A stretch of 64,000 nucleotides of DNA from Paenibacillus eucommiae (GTDB lineage Bacteria > Bacillota > Bacilli > Paenibacillales > NBRC-103111): contig NZ_JAGGLB010000015.1 in NCBI RefSeq assembly GCF_017874215.1, positions 1-64,000 of the forward strand, read 5' to 3'. The translations under genes and the position numbers were made by a program. Below, piece by piece: positions 33,810-43,900 of the stretch; within the stretch, counting starts at the first letter, position 1; the number at the start of each line of letters is the position of its first letter. The notes beneath the pieces are model-generated. The model saw only the letters and a program-made list of their open reading frames with translations. It was not told where the DNA came from and did not search any database.

Positions 33810-35828
33810 TCACTCCCTTTCCTGTTTCGAGAATCGAACATTGAGTATACTGCCAGCCAGAACCAGAATGGCCAGTACGACACCAATGGCCGAAGCGTAG
33901 CCGAAGTTGGCGCTCGAAATTTGATTGTACATTTGCAGGCCAGGCACATAAGTCGCTGTTCCAGGTCCTCCCCGCGTAAATATGAAAATATTAGAAAAGC
34001 CTTGTATGCTGCCAATGAAGGTGAAAAATAAAATAAGCCTAATTTGCGGACGAATGAGTGGCACATCAATTTTCCAAAAACGTCCCCAGGCATTGATGCC
34101 ATCAATAGCGGACGAATCATAAATATCCCTGCTGATCCCAATCAAACCGCCAAAATAAATCAGAAAAGCGAAAACGCTGATAAACGGAAATCCGGCTGCG
34201 ATAATACTCCAGATAGCCAGGTTTTCATCCCCCAGCCATGCATGCTGTAAAGCGCCCAGTCCAAGTACCCCTAAAAACTGATTAATCAAACCCGTTTCGG
34301 GCTCATACATCATTTTCCATAGTAAAACCACCACAACTCCTGGCACAATACTGGGCACTACAAAAGCTGTGCGAAACACATATTTTAACTTGCTGCTTCT
34401 TAACCAGAAGATAAGCTCTGCAGCAAGAAGCGGCATCGTGAGTTCTTTAAGAATGGATGTCACAATAATCAGGATCATGTTCCACATGCCGACCCAAAAG
34501 AATGAATCCGACCCTAATTTCACAAAATTAGCCAAACCAATTACTTTAAGGGGTTCCTTCAAGCTAAAGTTAGTAAACGAATAAAACACCGCCATAAGTG
34601 TAGGCGTAATATTAAACAAAATAATAAGCGCGATGGAAGGCAGCAGCAGCAAATAGGCTGTCCTTGAGCGCTTTAATCTTCGTCCAAATTGAATAGCCGC
34701 CTTGCGCCAAGCAGGAACCGATGAAATGCTGATTCCAATAGCAGTGAGTACTAAGATAAGATCCATGATGATCAAGCCTGTTTTGATCTTATTTTGGGTG
34801 TTTGCCTGCAGTGCTTTATGGAGATTAATCGTCAAATCCCTGCCTTGATCCGTTAACACGATAAGCTCCTTCTCATTATTATGGATCAAACTGCTGATAG
34901 CGCCTTTATTGAAATTAGCTTGATAAAGCACATTCCCCCCTGTATTAAGAATAAATAAGCTTCCATCCTTATCTCCTACAATTATATGGCCGGATTGCTT
35001 AGCCTCATCCAGCATAGTAATGGGATACGCAGATAGAGGCTGCGTCCAAATCACCTTCCCCTTTGCGGACAGCAGGGATACATTCCCTCTTTCATCTCCT
35101 GCAAGCAATTCCTGGTTGGCGTTCAAGCTAAGCCGGGTGATCGGTTGAATTAAATTGGTTCGCCACAGCTCCTTTCCATCTGGAGACAATAGCCCCACCT
35201 TCGAATCCACGGTACCAAAATAGGAACCATCCTTACCCGTTGTAATCGTAGTCACATCGATGCCGACTTTGGTTTTGAATATGGCATTTCCCGCTTCATC
35301 AAACTGCCCCACCCAAAATTTATTCGTATATTGGCCGATTCCATAAGCGACGTTAATGCCACCACCACTATCCCTACCATCAGTAGCATCTTTAACACCA
35401 TCTATCGTTGCATCGAGTCCGATCACTTTACCATTCACCGGAAAGCTGCCGATCTCTTGCAGTAAAGGATCTAATACAAATACATTCCGATCATTCGTAC
35501 CCACATAAATGTGGGAGCGATCCGCTGATACGGCGATGTCTGTGATTGTACCCTTTATTTCTTTTTCCATTTGAATTTGAGTCCCATCAAGCAGGAGTAG
35601 TCTGCTGTCAGTCGTTATCGCAAGTGTTGTGCCCTCCTGCAGCTCTACGGCCTTGATTATTTTCACTCCGCTTAAGGAACCGCCTACCTCATAGGGTCTG
35701 CCTTTTGACGCATCCATCACCAAATATAACGAACTCGCCAGCAGGATAAGAATAATGATTCCGATCCCTAACCGCCGGCTGCCTTTTCTGTTGGGCGATG
35801 AGCTGCGTTCCTTCATTAGATTAGACAT
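33810..35828 (-). CDS. Beta-propeller fused to carbohydrate ABC permease (MalF type)
   Basis: About 672 residues. A cytoplasmic Ser/Arg lead and one helix (about 18-40) deliver residues 45-345 outside the cell. That part repeats a PQQ/WD-like blade (DRSHIYVGTNDRNVFVLDP, KDGSYFGTVDSKVGLLSPDG, NQELLAGDERGNVSLLSAKG, QSGHIIVGDKDGSLFILNTG). From about 350 a normal sugar permease follows, with coupling loop DIYDSSAIDGINAWGRFWKI. Permeases of this type normally lack such a domain. The start at ATG 35828 follows GGAGGGG. The propeller may dock the binding protein or sense sugar; this is inference. Confidence 0.88.
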   Translation of the reverse strand: MSNLMKERSSSPNRKGSRRLGIGIIILILLASSLYLVMDASKGRPYEVGGSLSGVKIIKAVELQEGTTLAITTDSRLLLLDGTQIQMEKEIKGTITDIAVSADRSHIYVGTNDRNVFVLDPLLQEIGSFPVNGKVIGLDATIDGVKDATDGRDSGGGINVAYGIGQYTNKFWVGQFDEAGNAIFKTKVGIDVTTITTGKDGSYFGTVDSKVGLLSPDGKELWRTNLIQPITRLSLNANQELLAGDERGNVSLLSAKGKVIWTQPLSAYPITMLDEAKQSGHIIVGDKDGSLFILNTGGNVLYQANFNKGAISSLIHNNEKELIVLTDQGRDLTINLHKALQANTQNKIKTGLIIMDLILVLTAIGISISSVPAWRKAAIQFGRRLKRSRTAYLLLLPSIALIILFNITPTLMAVFYSFTNFSLKEPLKVIGLANFVKLGSDSFFWVGMWNMILIIVTSILKELTMPLLAAELIFWLRSSKLKYVFRTAFVVPSIVPGVVVVLLWKMMYEPETGLINQFLGVLGLGALQHAWLGDENLAIWSIIAAGFPFISVFAFLIYFGGLIGISRDIYDSSAIDGINAWGRFWKIDVPLIRPQIRLILFFTFIGSIQGFSNIFIFTRGGPGTATYVPGLQMYNQISSANFGYASAIGVVLAILVLAGSILNVRFSKQERE

Positions 35829-35874
35829 TTCTTCCCCCTCCACATGATTCCGATCCTAGGCTGTTATACAGTGA

Positions 35875-35914
35875 AATCAAATAGGCCATTTTGAGCAAAT
35901 GACCTATTTGATTA
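35875..35914. terminator. Intercistronic stem-loop between binding protein and permease
   Basis: ATCAAATAGGCCATTT pairs with AAATGACCTATTTGAT (one mismatch), loop TGAGC. It follows the solute-binding gene by 70 bp and precedes the propeller-permease. In sugar ABC operons such hairpins protect or partially terminate the message so that binding protein exceeds permease. Confidence 0.7.
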
Positions 35915-35984
35915 AGTAATTAAGTGATTAAATTTACTGATTAATGGAAGATTCAATCACCGTGATTATAATTGGGGAAACAGT

Positions 35985-37607
35985 CTACTTCCCTGGCTCC
36001 CTATCTGGATGTTCAATATTATCTGCTGTCAAACCAGCCTGTTTAATTATTTCGTCGAAATTTTTGGTCCAGGATTCCTGCAGCTTTTTGCCAAACTCTT
36101 CTGGGGTTATTTTCCCTTCCAACGCTTCCTTATACAAATTAAAATTCACCTTGTCCAAGTCTGCTACTCTCGTTAACAAAAGATTATTCATCACGATTTC
36201 TGCATTCCCTAACATCTTTACATGACCAAAAAGCTCTTTAATATCGGCTGGAACCTCGACACCTTTGATCATAATGGGGCCACCTGGATTAAATTTGTTA
36301 GCCTTCACCTGACCGTCTACCCATGCTTGATACCCCGGTTTGGAGAGCCAGAACATCACGAAATCCAGCACCATGTCGCTTTGCTCCTGGTTTTTATCCA
36401 CAATACTGATATACTCCCCAGTGGCTGATTCTACGCTGCGTACAGGTCCTTGGACAAGAGAGCCAACCATGGGAGGATTTTCAAAAGTACCCCACTCAAA
36501 AGGCTTCAACGCACCAGAATCTTTAATTTGTAGTTCCTCTAGACGTTTCGGATCGTTTAAATTTTCCATATCCTTCTTCACTGTCGGCAGGCTCCATGTA
36601 CCATCAATAATCATAGCCGCTTTCTGTTGAAGGAATAAAGGATAGTCATCACTGCTGACAAAGAAATCTTTTTGGGCATATTTAGGGAAAAGTTTCGCCA
36701 TATTCGTGACCAGCTCTGCTACTTCCGGCGTGTCAAAACGAATCGTTCCGTCTTTGATTCCTCTGTAGAAACGTGCTTGATTAAAGTTATACTTCAAATT
36801 AATGAATGGATCATTCGGATCAGCTACAAAAGTTCCGTCTACATCATCGTCGTAGTTGTAATCGCCTGGCTGCGCTCTGACCAAATCATGCCAATTGCGC
36901 GTAAATTGATCCATATAAATTTCGTTCATCCACAGCGGTACTTTATAGCCGTAGTTGGAAGCAATAGGGATAATGCCTGCATCGCTAATCTTCTTGGACA
37001 CCTCTACCATCTCATCCCAATTGGTTGGAGGGACCAGATTTAGTTTGTTGAAAATATCCTTGTTATAAAACCACATAATATGAACGGATTGCGTTGGCAG
37101 CACACTACGCTCACCCTTTGCATTTTTACCCACCCAGAAATTCCAGTCCAGATCTTCATCCCATTTGTTTCCGGTGTACGGATTCGTTTGGTAGCGGTAT
37201 TTATCAAAATTCAGAAATTTATCATACGTTGGCATGTAGGCTCCAGCGACAACATCTGGCCGGGGCGTGCCCGCTGCCAGCATCGTTCCTAATACACTAG
37301 GATAATCAGTACCTGGTCCCCCTTTGGGTTCCCACACTAATTTCACATCAGGCTGAACCTTCTTATAGGCTTCCTGTAGGGAGGCAAAGCCCTCTGCACT
37401 TGTGTTATCCAGTGAGATCACGATTTCACCACTGTACTGCTTTTTCTCTGTCTCCGCACCGGGAGTGGCGTCCGGTTTAGCAGTCTCTCCTTGCTTGGCC
37501 GTTTCAGTTGGCGGTTCAGAGACCGCCGGAGACTTGCTGCTGCACGCAGCCAAAATAGTACTCATCGCGAACATTAAAACTAGTAGTACACAACTCATCT
37601 TTTTCAC
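35985..37607 (-). CDS. Sugar-type extracellular solute-binding lipoprotein
   Basis: 540 residues: a lipoprotein signal with lipobox LAAC (Cys about 22), a Ser/Pro/Thr-rich linker to about residue 60, then a family 1 sugar-binding fold (GEIVISLDNTSAEGFASLQEAYKK...; VHIMWFYNKDIFNKLNLVPPTNWDE; FVSSDDYPLFLQQKAAMIIDGTWS). The size and motifs fit oligosaccharide-binding proteins of Paenibacillus. It delivers ligand to the two permeases encoded downstream. The ligand cannot be read from sequence. Confidence 0.88.
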   Translation of the reverse strand: MKKMSCVLLVLMFAMSTILAACSSKSPAVSEPPTETAKQGETAKPDATPGAETEKKQYSGEIVISLDNTSAEGFASLQEAYKKVQPDVKLVWEPKGGPGTDYPSVLGTMLAAGTPRPDVVAGAYMPTYDKFLNFDKYRYQTNPYTGNKWDEDLDWNFWVGKNAKGERSVLPTQSVHIMWFYNKDIFNKLNLVPPTNWDEMVEVSKKISDAGIIPIASNYGYKVPLWMNEIYMDQFTRNWHDLVRAQPGDYNYDDDVDGTFVADPNDPFINLKYNFNQARFYRGIKDGTIRFDTPEVAELVTNMAKLFPKYAQKDFFVSSDDYPLFLQQKAAMIIDGTWSLPTVKKDMENLNDPKRLEELQIKDSGALKPFEWGTFENPPMVGSLVQGPVRSVESATGEYISIVDKNQEQSDMVLDFVMFWLSKPGYQAWVDGQVKANKFNPGGPIMIKGVEVPADIKELFGHVKMLGNAEIVMNNLLLTRVADLDKVNFNLYKEALEGKITPEEFGKKLQESWTKNFDEIIKQAGLTADNIEHPDREPGK

Positions 37608-37648
37608 AGTTATACCCCCATATTGATTTAGTACTTACAGAAACGACA

Positions 37649-39067
37649 TTATTGCTTTCCAAGACAACGATTAAGCAAGTTCCGGGTGATTTGTTGTACC
37701 CTGGGATCAGGGCCCTGCGTGCACCCAAAGTCTCCCTTAGCAGGAATATGACCTGGTGGGTTGCTTAAACCTTCCGGCCACCATATGGTGCCTGCATTAA
37801 ATACCCAGTTATCCTGTTTGCCAGGGTAAATGACAGCGCCATGTTTTCCATTATTTCCCCCTACATTGGCATCAACTCCTTCCGAAATATTAGGAACACC
37901 TATCAAATCACTTTCGGCCAATATTTCAAGATCCTTAATTTCTGGAAATGGCGCACCGTGATATTCCCATCCTATTAACCCAGGAATACTGTCACCTGCC
38001 TTCATACCGGTTCCCGAGAATACCCAATGCTCCGGCTTTACTACTGTCCAATCTCCATACCCAGATCCAAATGAACTGGCTCCCATTAGCTGATGTTCGT
38101 CTGCCAGCCGTTTTTTTCGGGCAAAGGAGCGAAACGGAATTTCGCCTTCCTGATCCTGATAAGGTATGATCTCATGGTACATCGCATTTCCAGATAGAAA
38201 GAGCAGGCTGACTCCTGCCTCAAGGGCAGCGCTGGCATTCTTGTACATATTGTCAGTCCAATATTCATCATGACCTGCGGATATAAACACTTTGCTATTT
38301 TTAATTAAATCGGGATCACTATGCAAGTCGAGATTGGAACAATAAGTAACCTCATAGCCCTCTGATTCAAGCCAGAATGTCAAAGGAAATTCCCATAATA
38401 GAAATTCTCCAGAGCCGCATGAATGTGGTGAATCTACAATTTGGCAGTACTTTGAATAAGGACGGTCGAAGCTTACCCGTACATTTGTCCCCTCATACCA
38501 GAGGTCGGGTGTCCCATCGTCATAAATCGAATTTATACCCGGCCATTTGTTATATGCTTGCCAGGTCAAATCGCTTACTTGTACAAGAATTTCACTTCTT
38601 CGTTTTTGCTTAACTACAAATATCATGTAGCTCTGAGAACGCTGAGCAGCATCCAAAGTAAGCTTTGTTACATAAATGCCGCTAACCCAATGGCTTGGTA
38701 TCTGCAAGCTGACAGAAGGCTGCCAGTTACACTCCCGAAGCCTCTCTATACTTTCCATAGGCATAGGTTGAACTTTTCCTTCAAATGGACCTAATTGCTC
38801 CATATGCCTACCACCAGTGCCATCATAGTAACCAAGTCTATAAATATCGACTAGAAACTTGCTGGCAGGATTCGTACTTACCATAAAATCAATACTTTCT
38901 CCTGGATAAACACTTGTCCGCGATGCATATCCCTCGATGACTTTCGAGCGCAATCCACGAATTAGAGGGGATCCTTGCTGGCTTTCAGGATAATCAAATT
39001 GAAACCTGGTCAGTTGCCAGTCTAACGTGCCTTGAAGCCGATTTTCTTCAACTGTCACATTTTTCAT
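37649..39067 (-). CDS. N,N-dimethylformamidase-beta-like protein
   Basis: About 472 residues, no signal peptide. An N-terminal beta-sandwich (about 35-155) is followed by the C-terminal amidohydrolase-like domain of DMFase large subunits. The latter uses a mononuclear iron held by two Tyr and one Glu; the plausible equivalents here are WQAYNKWPG, AGHDEYWT and IGWEYHG. In a sugar-import operon it more likely acts on an N-acyl group of an amino sugar or related amide. The ATG at 39067 follows GGAG by 9 bases and abuts the GH109-like gene. The function inference is mine. Confidence 0.78.
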   Translation of the reverse strand: MKNVTVEENRLQGTLDWQLTRFQFDYPESQQGSPLIRGLRSKVIEGYASRTSVYPGESIDFMVSTNPASKFLVDIYRLGYYDGTGGRHMEQLGPFEGKVQPMPMESIERLRECNWQPSVSLQIPSHWVSGIYVTKLTLDAAQRSQSYMIFVVKQKRRSEILVQVSDLTWQAYNKWPGINSIYDDGTPDLWYEGTNVRVSFDRPYSKYCQIVDSPHSCGSGEFLLWEFPLTFWLESEGYEVTYCSNLDLHSDPDLIKNSKVFISAGHDEYWTDNMYKNASAALEAGVSLLFLSGNAMYHEIIPYQDQEGEIPFRSFARKKRLADEHQLMGASSFGSGYGDWTVVKPEHWVFSGTGMKAGDSIPGLIGWEYHGAPFPEIKDLEILAESDLIGVPNISEGVDANVGGNNGKHGAVIYPGKQDNWVFNAGTIWWPEGLSNPPGHIPAKGDFGCTQGPDPRVQQITRNLLNRCLGKQ

Positions 39068-39069
39068 AT

Positions 39070-40332
39070 TCATTTGCTCCATATATCTCTGAAATTTGTT
39101 TCATCGATCTGGTCCAGCGAATATTTACTTGACGGAGCCGGGGATCGATGGGTCCATTTCCCTTTGGTAAAGTCCGGAAAACTAACAGGATGGCTTCCTA
39201 GCGCTATGGATTGCTCTGAAAGAACGGTTACTGCTTTCCAAGCAGCCATATCGTAAACATCAATCGGTGGTTCAATTCCTAGTTGTATACTCTCCACAAA
39301 AGCTCGAAGGCAGAGGTAATCCATCCCTCCATGTCCACCTTGAACTCCTTTTTCGATAAACTCTTTCCAAAGAGGATGCTCATATTCGCTACGATAGTTG
39401 TCAAAAGGCTCCCAAGAGTGATTCACACTTTTCCCTTCAATATAAATCGACTGGTTGTCTTCCATCCAAATGCCGCTTGTTCCTTGAACCCTTCCATTTC
39501 TTGAGTAAGGTCGAGGTAATGTCGTATCGTGAACAAGGAGGATCGTCTCTCCATTTGCGCATTTAATCATCGTGGTGATAATATCGCCCTGGGCAATATC
39601 CATTTCCGCCATAGGATGTTCTTTGTCCAAATTTTGTTTAATCCATTGCTTAAGACCCTGGGATTTCGACGCCATTGAGGTTAATGTCATGAACTGATTT
39701 CCTCTGTTTATTCCCAGGTACTTAGCCACAGGACCTAATCCGTGGGTGGGATACGTGTCAGCATTCCTCTTCACATAATGATCGATGCAACCATTCCTGT
39801 TCTCCCTTCCTTTGGCAACGGCTTCCCTGACATCATGCTCATAACCACCCTGGCAGTGAACTAGCTGTCCGAAGATACCTTTTTTCACCATATTAAGCAA
39901 AGTCATTTCCTCTCGTCCGTAGCAGCAGTTCTCAAGCAGCATGCACGGAACTCCAGTTGCCTCTGATGTTCGAACGAGTTCCAGGCACTCTTCCAATGAA
40001 GCTGCACCCCCAACCTCAGAACCGACATATTTACCTGCTTTCATTGCTTCTATAGCAATTTCTATGTGACTAGTCCAGCTTGTGGAAATAATGACCCCAT
40101 CCACATCGTTGCGTGCTAATACATCTTTATAGTCCCGCAGAGCTTCAGGTCTCTTTCGGCCAGCTGCTTCTACAAGCTCCATAGTCATTTGCATTCTGTC
40201 CTCATAAGAATCACAGACAGCCATTATTTCAACTTCATCCATGTTCAAAAGGTTGTTTAACAAACTGCGCCCTCGATCGCCAAGACCAATAACACCCAAC
40301 CGCACCTTACTTTGACCCTCTGTTTGTACCAC
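39070..40332 (-). CDS. GH109-like Gfo/Idh/MocA protein, copy A
   Basis: 420 residues. The Rossmann motif VIGLGDRGRSLL and the catalytic-region stretch LLENCCYGREEMTLLNMV, RNADTYPTHGLGPVAKYL and GGHGGMDYL match GH109, whose members hydrolyse terminal alpha-GalNAc using a tightly bound NAD+. No Tat or Sec signal is present, so it should act inside the cell. GTG start 40332 follows AGGAAGGTG. A close paralogue lies at 47414-48673. It is the first gene of the import cluster. Confidence 0.85.
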   Translation of the reverse strand: MVQTEGQSKVRLGVIGLGDRGRSLLNNLLNMDEVEIMAVCDSYEDRMQMTMELVEAAGRKRPEALRDYKDVLARNDVDGVIISTSWTSHIEIAIEAMKAGKYVGSEVGGAASLEECLELVRTSEATGVPCMLLENCCYGREEMTLLNMVKKGIFGQLVHCQGGYEHDVREAVAKGRENRNGCIDHYVKRNADTYPTHGLGPVAKYLGINRGNQFMTLTSMASKSQGLKQWIKQNLDKEHPMAEMDIAQGDIITTMIKCANGETILLVHDTTLPRPYSRNGRVQGTSGIWMEDNQSIYIEGKSVNHSWEPFDNYRSEYEHPLWKEFIEKGVQGGHGGMDYLCLRAFVESIQLGIEPPIDVYDMAAWKAVTVLSEQSIALGSHPVSFPDFTKGKWTHRSPAPSSKYSLDQIDETNFRDIWSK

Positions 40333-40369
40333 TGATATTCACCTTCCTGATGTTAAGTACATTCATTTT

Positions 40370-40464
40370 TGGAAGCGTTCTAATTCAAATCGCTTAACCC
40401 TAATTATAGGGATATTGCTTAATGAAAGCTTTGCCCCGTCAGCCGATTTATTTGCATTCTTGCT
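40370..40464. promoter_or_regulatory. 64-bp shared element, copy A, plus cre-like site
   Basis: 40401-40464 aligns without gaps to 46175-46238 and 48722-48785, including the invariant core CAGCCGATTTATTTGCAT (40440-40457). A cre-like TGGAAGCGTTCTAA (40370-40383, 12 of 14 to TGWAANCGNTNWCA) lies between it and the GH109-like start. It probably holds an AraC operator and a CcpA site. Confidence 0.7.
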
Positions 40465-40490
40465 GTTGGATTTCTCCTTTCTATAATAAA

Positions 40491-40720
40491 ACCGCCTTGC
40501 GGCGTCCTTTGATGAGCGTGTTCATGGCGTTGGTGCATGACGGAGGGAAGGGATGTGGGCTCCAGCCGCTGTTAAAGATTTGTTCCCTTGAATGGAATGG
40601 ATTTGGGGGTTGGAACAAATCTTTAAAGGCGGACGCTTCCGCTCTTCCGCCCACATCCCTTCCCTCTCTCTAGCTACAATCGCACAAACAACCAGCTCAA
40701 ACGGACAGCCAGCAGCAGTT
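40491..40720. repeat. Long-hairpin dispersed repeat, copy 2
   Basis: Same family as 24689-24910 but without the MITE. Outer stem GGGAAGGGATGTGGG (40545-40559) pairs with 40650-40664, and the inner 15-bp stem (40572-40586 with 40612-40626) is identical to copy 1. The outer stem differs from copy 1 at two positions, both compensated on the other arm. The remaining 40721-40892 shows nothing supported. Confidence 0.85.
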
Positions 40721-40892
40721 GCTTTCCTGAGGAAAGGGGAAAGTGGAAATAGGATAATCCGAGCTTCCTTTCTGACTCCCCCGGAGGATGAAGGGTCACA
40801 CCGTCTACTTTTCCACTGTAAAGCTGCACTCTGTAATCAGGAATTTTTCACACCAGGCTCACACCTAAACTTATACTTTTTAATAAAACCAT

Positions 40893-40938
40893 AAAAATAG
40901 CTGGCCTCAATCCTCTTCAGGTTGGCAGCCAGCCATTT
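40893..40938 (-). terminator. Terminator of the surface enzyme gene
   Basis: On the minus strand AATGGCTGG pairs with CCAGCTATT and runs into TTTTT, about 45 bp past the stop at 40985. Confidence 0.7.
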
Positions 40939-40984
40939 CGTTAGGAATATTTTTAACAAGTTGCCTGAAAAATAGTTACTTTGA

Positions 40985-43900
40985 TTATTGGGTAGCTGGA
41001 GCACTCAATCTGCGCAAGGAAACATCATCGATATACAGCTTTTCTCCTGTTTTGAAATTTGTTGTTGGAATATTAAAACCGATCTGAACCGTGTTTGACG
41101 CTGCAGTAATCTCAAATGTCTTTCTAAGCGCTATCCAGCCTCCCTTACCTGCAGCAGCAGATACAGGCTCAGTTGCAGTTGCACCGATTGGCTTGAGATC
41201 CTTATCCTTCATCTCGAGATACAACTGGAGGGTTCCTTCCGTTACTGAATCTTCTGGTACATAAAAGTAGAACTCTGCCTCATAAATTCCAGGTTCCACG
41301 AAAATATCTTGGATAAATCCGCCCTCAGGGGAAACACCATTGGCGACAAGACTGTACTCACCTGTTCTTACGAATTCTTTAGTCCGGCTCTTCGTACCGA
41401 TAGCATTCGTCCAATACGTCCATGATGGTACTTCAATCAGATTGCCTCTATCTCCAATTTCGAATGACGGATTCAGGAGCAAGTTCTCCACACTAGTGCC
41501 AGCATTCACTACATAAGGTGTGGCTTCAACAGCAGCGGTTCCCTTAAAGGCGATGCTTACCACGACAGTTTTGTCACTATCACCAGCAGGAATGTTTGGA
41601 ACAACTAACGATGCTGTTCTGGTAGCCGCATTCCAAGACAGCGCTGTTGGAGTTACCGAAACCGCTTCGCCTCCGTTAATCTTCCATTGAACAGCAAAGT
41701 CGGATATCATAGGCATCTGAGATGGCTCAGAATCAAGAACGGCACGTATTTCGCCATTCCCGGCTTGAACCGTTGTGATTTCAGGAGGCCCGCTCAATCT
41801 ATATAAAGCTATATCGTCGATATACAATTGTTCGCCAGGTCCAAATCCCAAATGTTTAACACCCATTTGCAGATCCCCCGCCTTCTGCCCAAACGCGTAC
41901 TCAGTTACCTCAAAGATATAGCTGGCGGCAACCCATCTGCCTTTCGTAGCAGACGGAGATTGTAGAGAACCCTCCAAGTTGGCAATAACTCCGCCTTGCA
42001 TGCCTAGCACATTGTGAAACCATGAAACCATCCCCGTCGTTTCTGCATCTGCCGGCATGTAGTAATAATAAATAACCGCATATTTGCCGAGCGGAAGCTG
42101 GATATTATCTAAGGCTATCCCACCGGGTGATAGTCCTGCCGACCGAATACTGTAGTTTCCTGTATGTGCAAACGTATCTGTCCGCTGTATTTCTTCCGTA
42201 GGTTTATCTATTCCCCAGTACCACCAAGGTGAGGCAAGTTTCGGATCTGCCTCATCACCCGATTCAAATGAGCCATTTGGAAACAGATTGGGTTCCCCAT
42301 TCGCGATAGCCTGAAGCAATCGGGCATTGTCACGAACGATAGACATTGCGCTAGTTGCTTCAAGCTGAGCAAGCCGCTCTCTCACTGCTCCCCCTTCCGG
42401 TTCCTTGCCGATCCAATCCACCAATGCAGTGAACGTGCTGTTACTTAGTCCCGACCACTCAGGGTTCTTATAACCAGGCGGATGCATCAATACAGGGTCA
42501 GATGCAAACTGCTCCAGCAGCCTGATTCTACGCTGAGCCAATTCCATACTGAGCATGCTATCTTCTAGCAGTGTGAGCGCCTGCTCCGTATTTGCAGGAG
42601 GTGTTACTCCACTTTCCCGTGGGTAGCTAAGCGCTGAGGCCTCATAGTACTCGAATGCATGCATAAGTACTCCAGCACGGGCTTTTTGTTTCTCCGTCTG
42701 CGCTTTGCCAACAACATGTTCCATAAGGTGCCGGCTATCTGCGATTTCTTCCTTTGTCACATCAGATAAGAAAGAGGAATCGTAGAAGGTTAGATATGGC
42801 GGCATATCGTTCGAGGAAGTCCATTGTTTGTACCAATTCGTTGTAAGTACACGTGTCGTCCAAAATTTCTCCCAATGCTCATAGTACTGCTGTAGATACG
42901 GAGCAGACTCCGGACCTACTGCCCGAACATACCATTCATCCAAGAGAACATCGACGTTTTGATCCGGATCCCATTGCAGTTTGGACGAAAGCCAATTTTT
43001 GGGTCCTTCGCCGAAGTGCGGATTCAGTTCCGCAATATGGCCGATAACCCCGTGATCTTTCGCGTATTTATAATTATCCGCCATCAGTTGCGGGTACACA
43101 CGCGGAAGTGTGTACGGCCAGCCATACAAATATTCATACCAGCCCAGATTCGTCGCGGCCTGCTGCCAGCTATCCATATGTTCTTTACCGGCATTTCCAA
43201 ATGTCGGATCGATCCAGGCCATTCGGTCAAACGTAATGTAGGGAACGATGTGTGAATTAAGCTTGAACGTTGGGGGGTCATACACATTCATATACGCAAG
43301 CAGTCCAAAGATAATGTTCGGATGCACCTTTAATACGCCTTCCACTACTTTATTCACCCAATTATAATAAATATCCGACATATCCAGCTTGCCAACAGAA
43401 TTTAATTTCTGCGGATGATTCGGATGATTTGGATTACTCTCACAATAGTTTTCACTATCGTTAATACCTAATGGAAATGATATTTCCTCCGGGTTCTGAT
43501 CGAAATATTCATTTATTCTATTAATGGCTGCTGTAATCGTATCGGGATTCGAGAAACAGGGCTGCCAGGCATAGGGATGTGTTGGAACGATACCATCAGG
43601 ATAAAAATCTGGGCGATTGGAAAAAAGTTTCGGATCGAACAGAATGTCCAGATTATGATGAAATCGAATCTTAGAACGCAGTCTGTTGTATCTGGCCCAT
43701 TCGGCATAGGAGCTTTGAATTTCTGTTCCGAAAAATTGTCGAGATGTCGCAGCGGGGGCGTTACGGATTAATTCCCGCGAGATGGCAATCGTTTGCTGCT
43801 GCGGCACATCCTCTCCATCCGGGCCCGGCATCAGCCAGCGAACGCCAACATATCGCTCCAAAAACTCATACACGCCATACTCAGTACCCCAAGATGTGGG

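Noticed and set aside
32861..34141. Longer permease starting at 34141
   Set aside because: The extra 112 codons overlap the upstream permease in another frame; the ATG at 33805 has a good ribosome site.
40592..40894. 100-codon plus-strand frame
   Set aside because: It starts inside the long-hairpin repeat and carries no recognisable domain.
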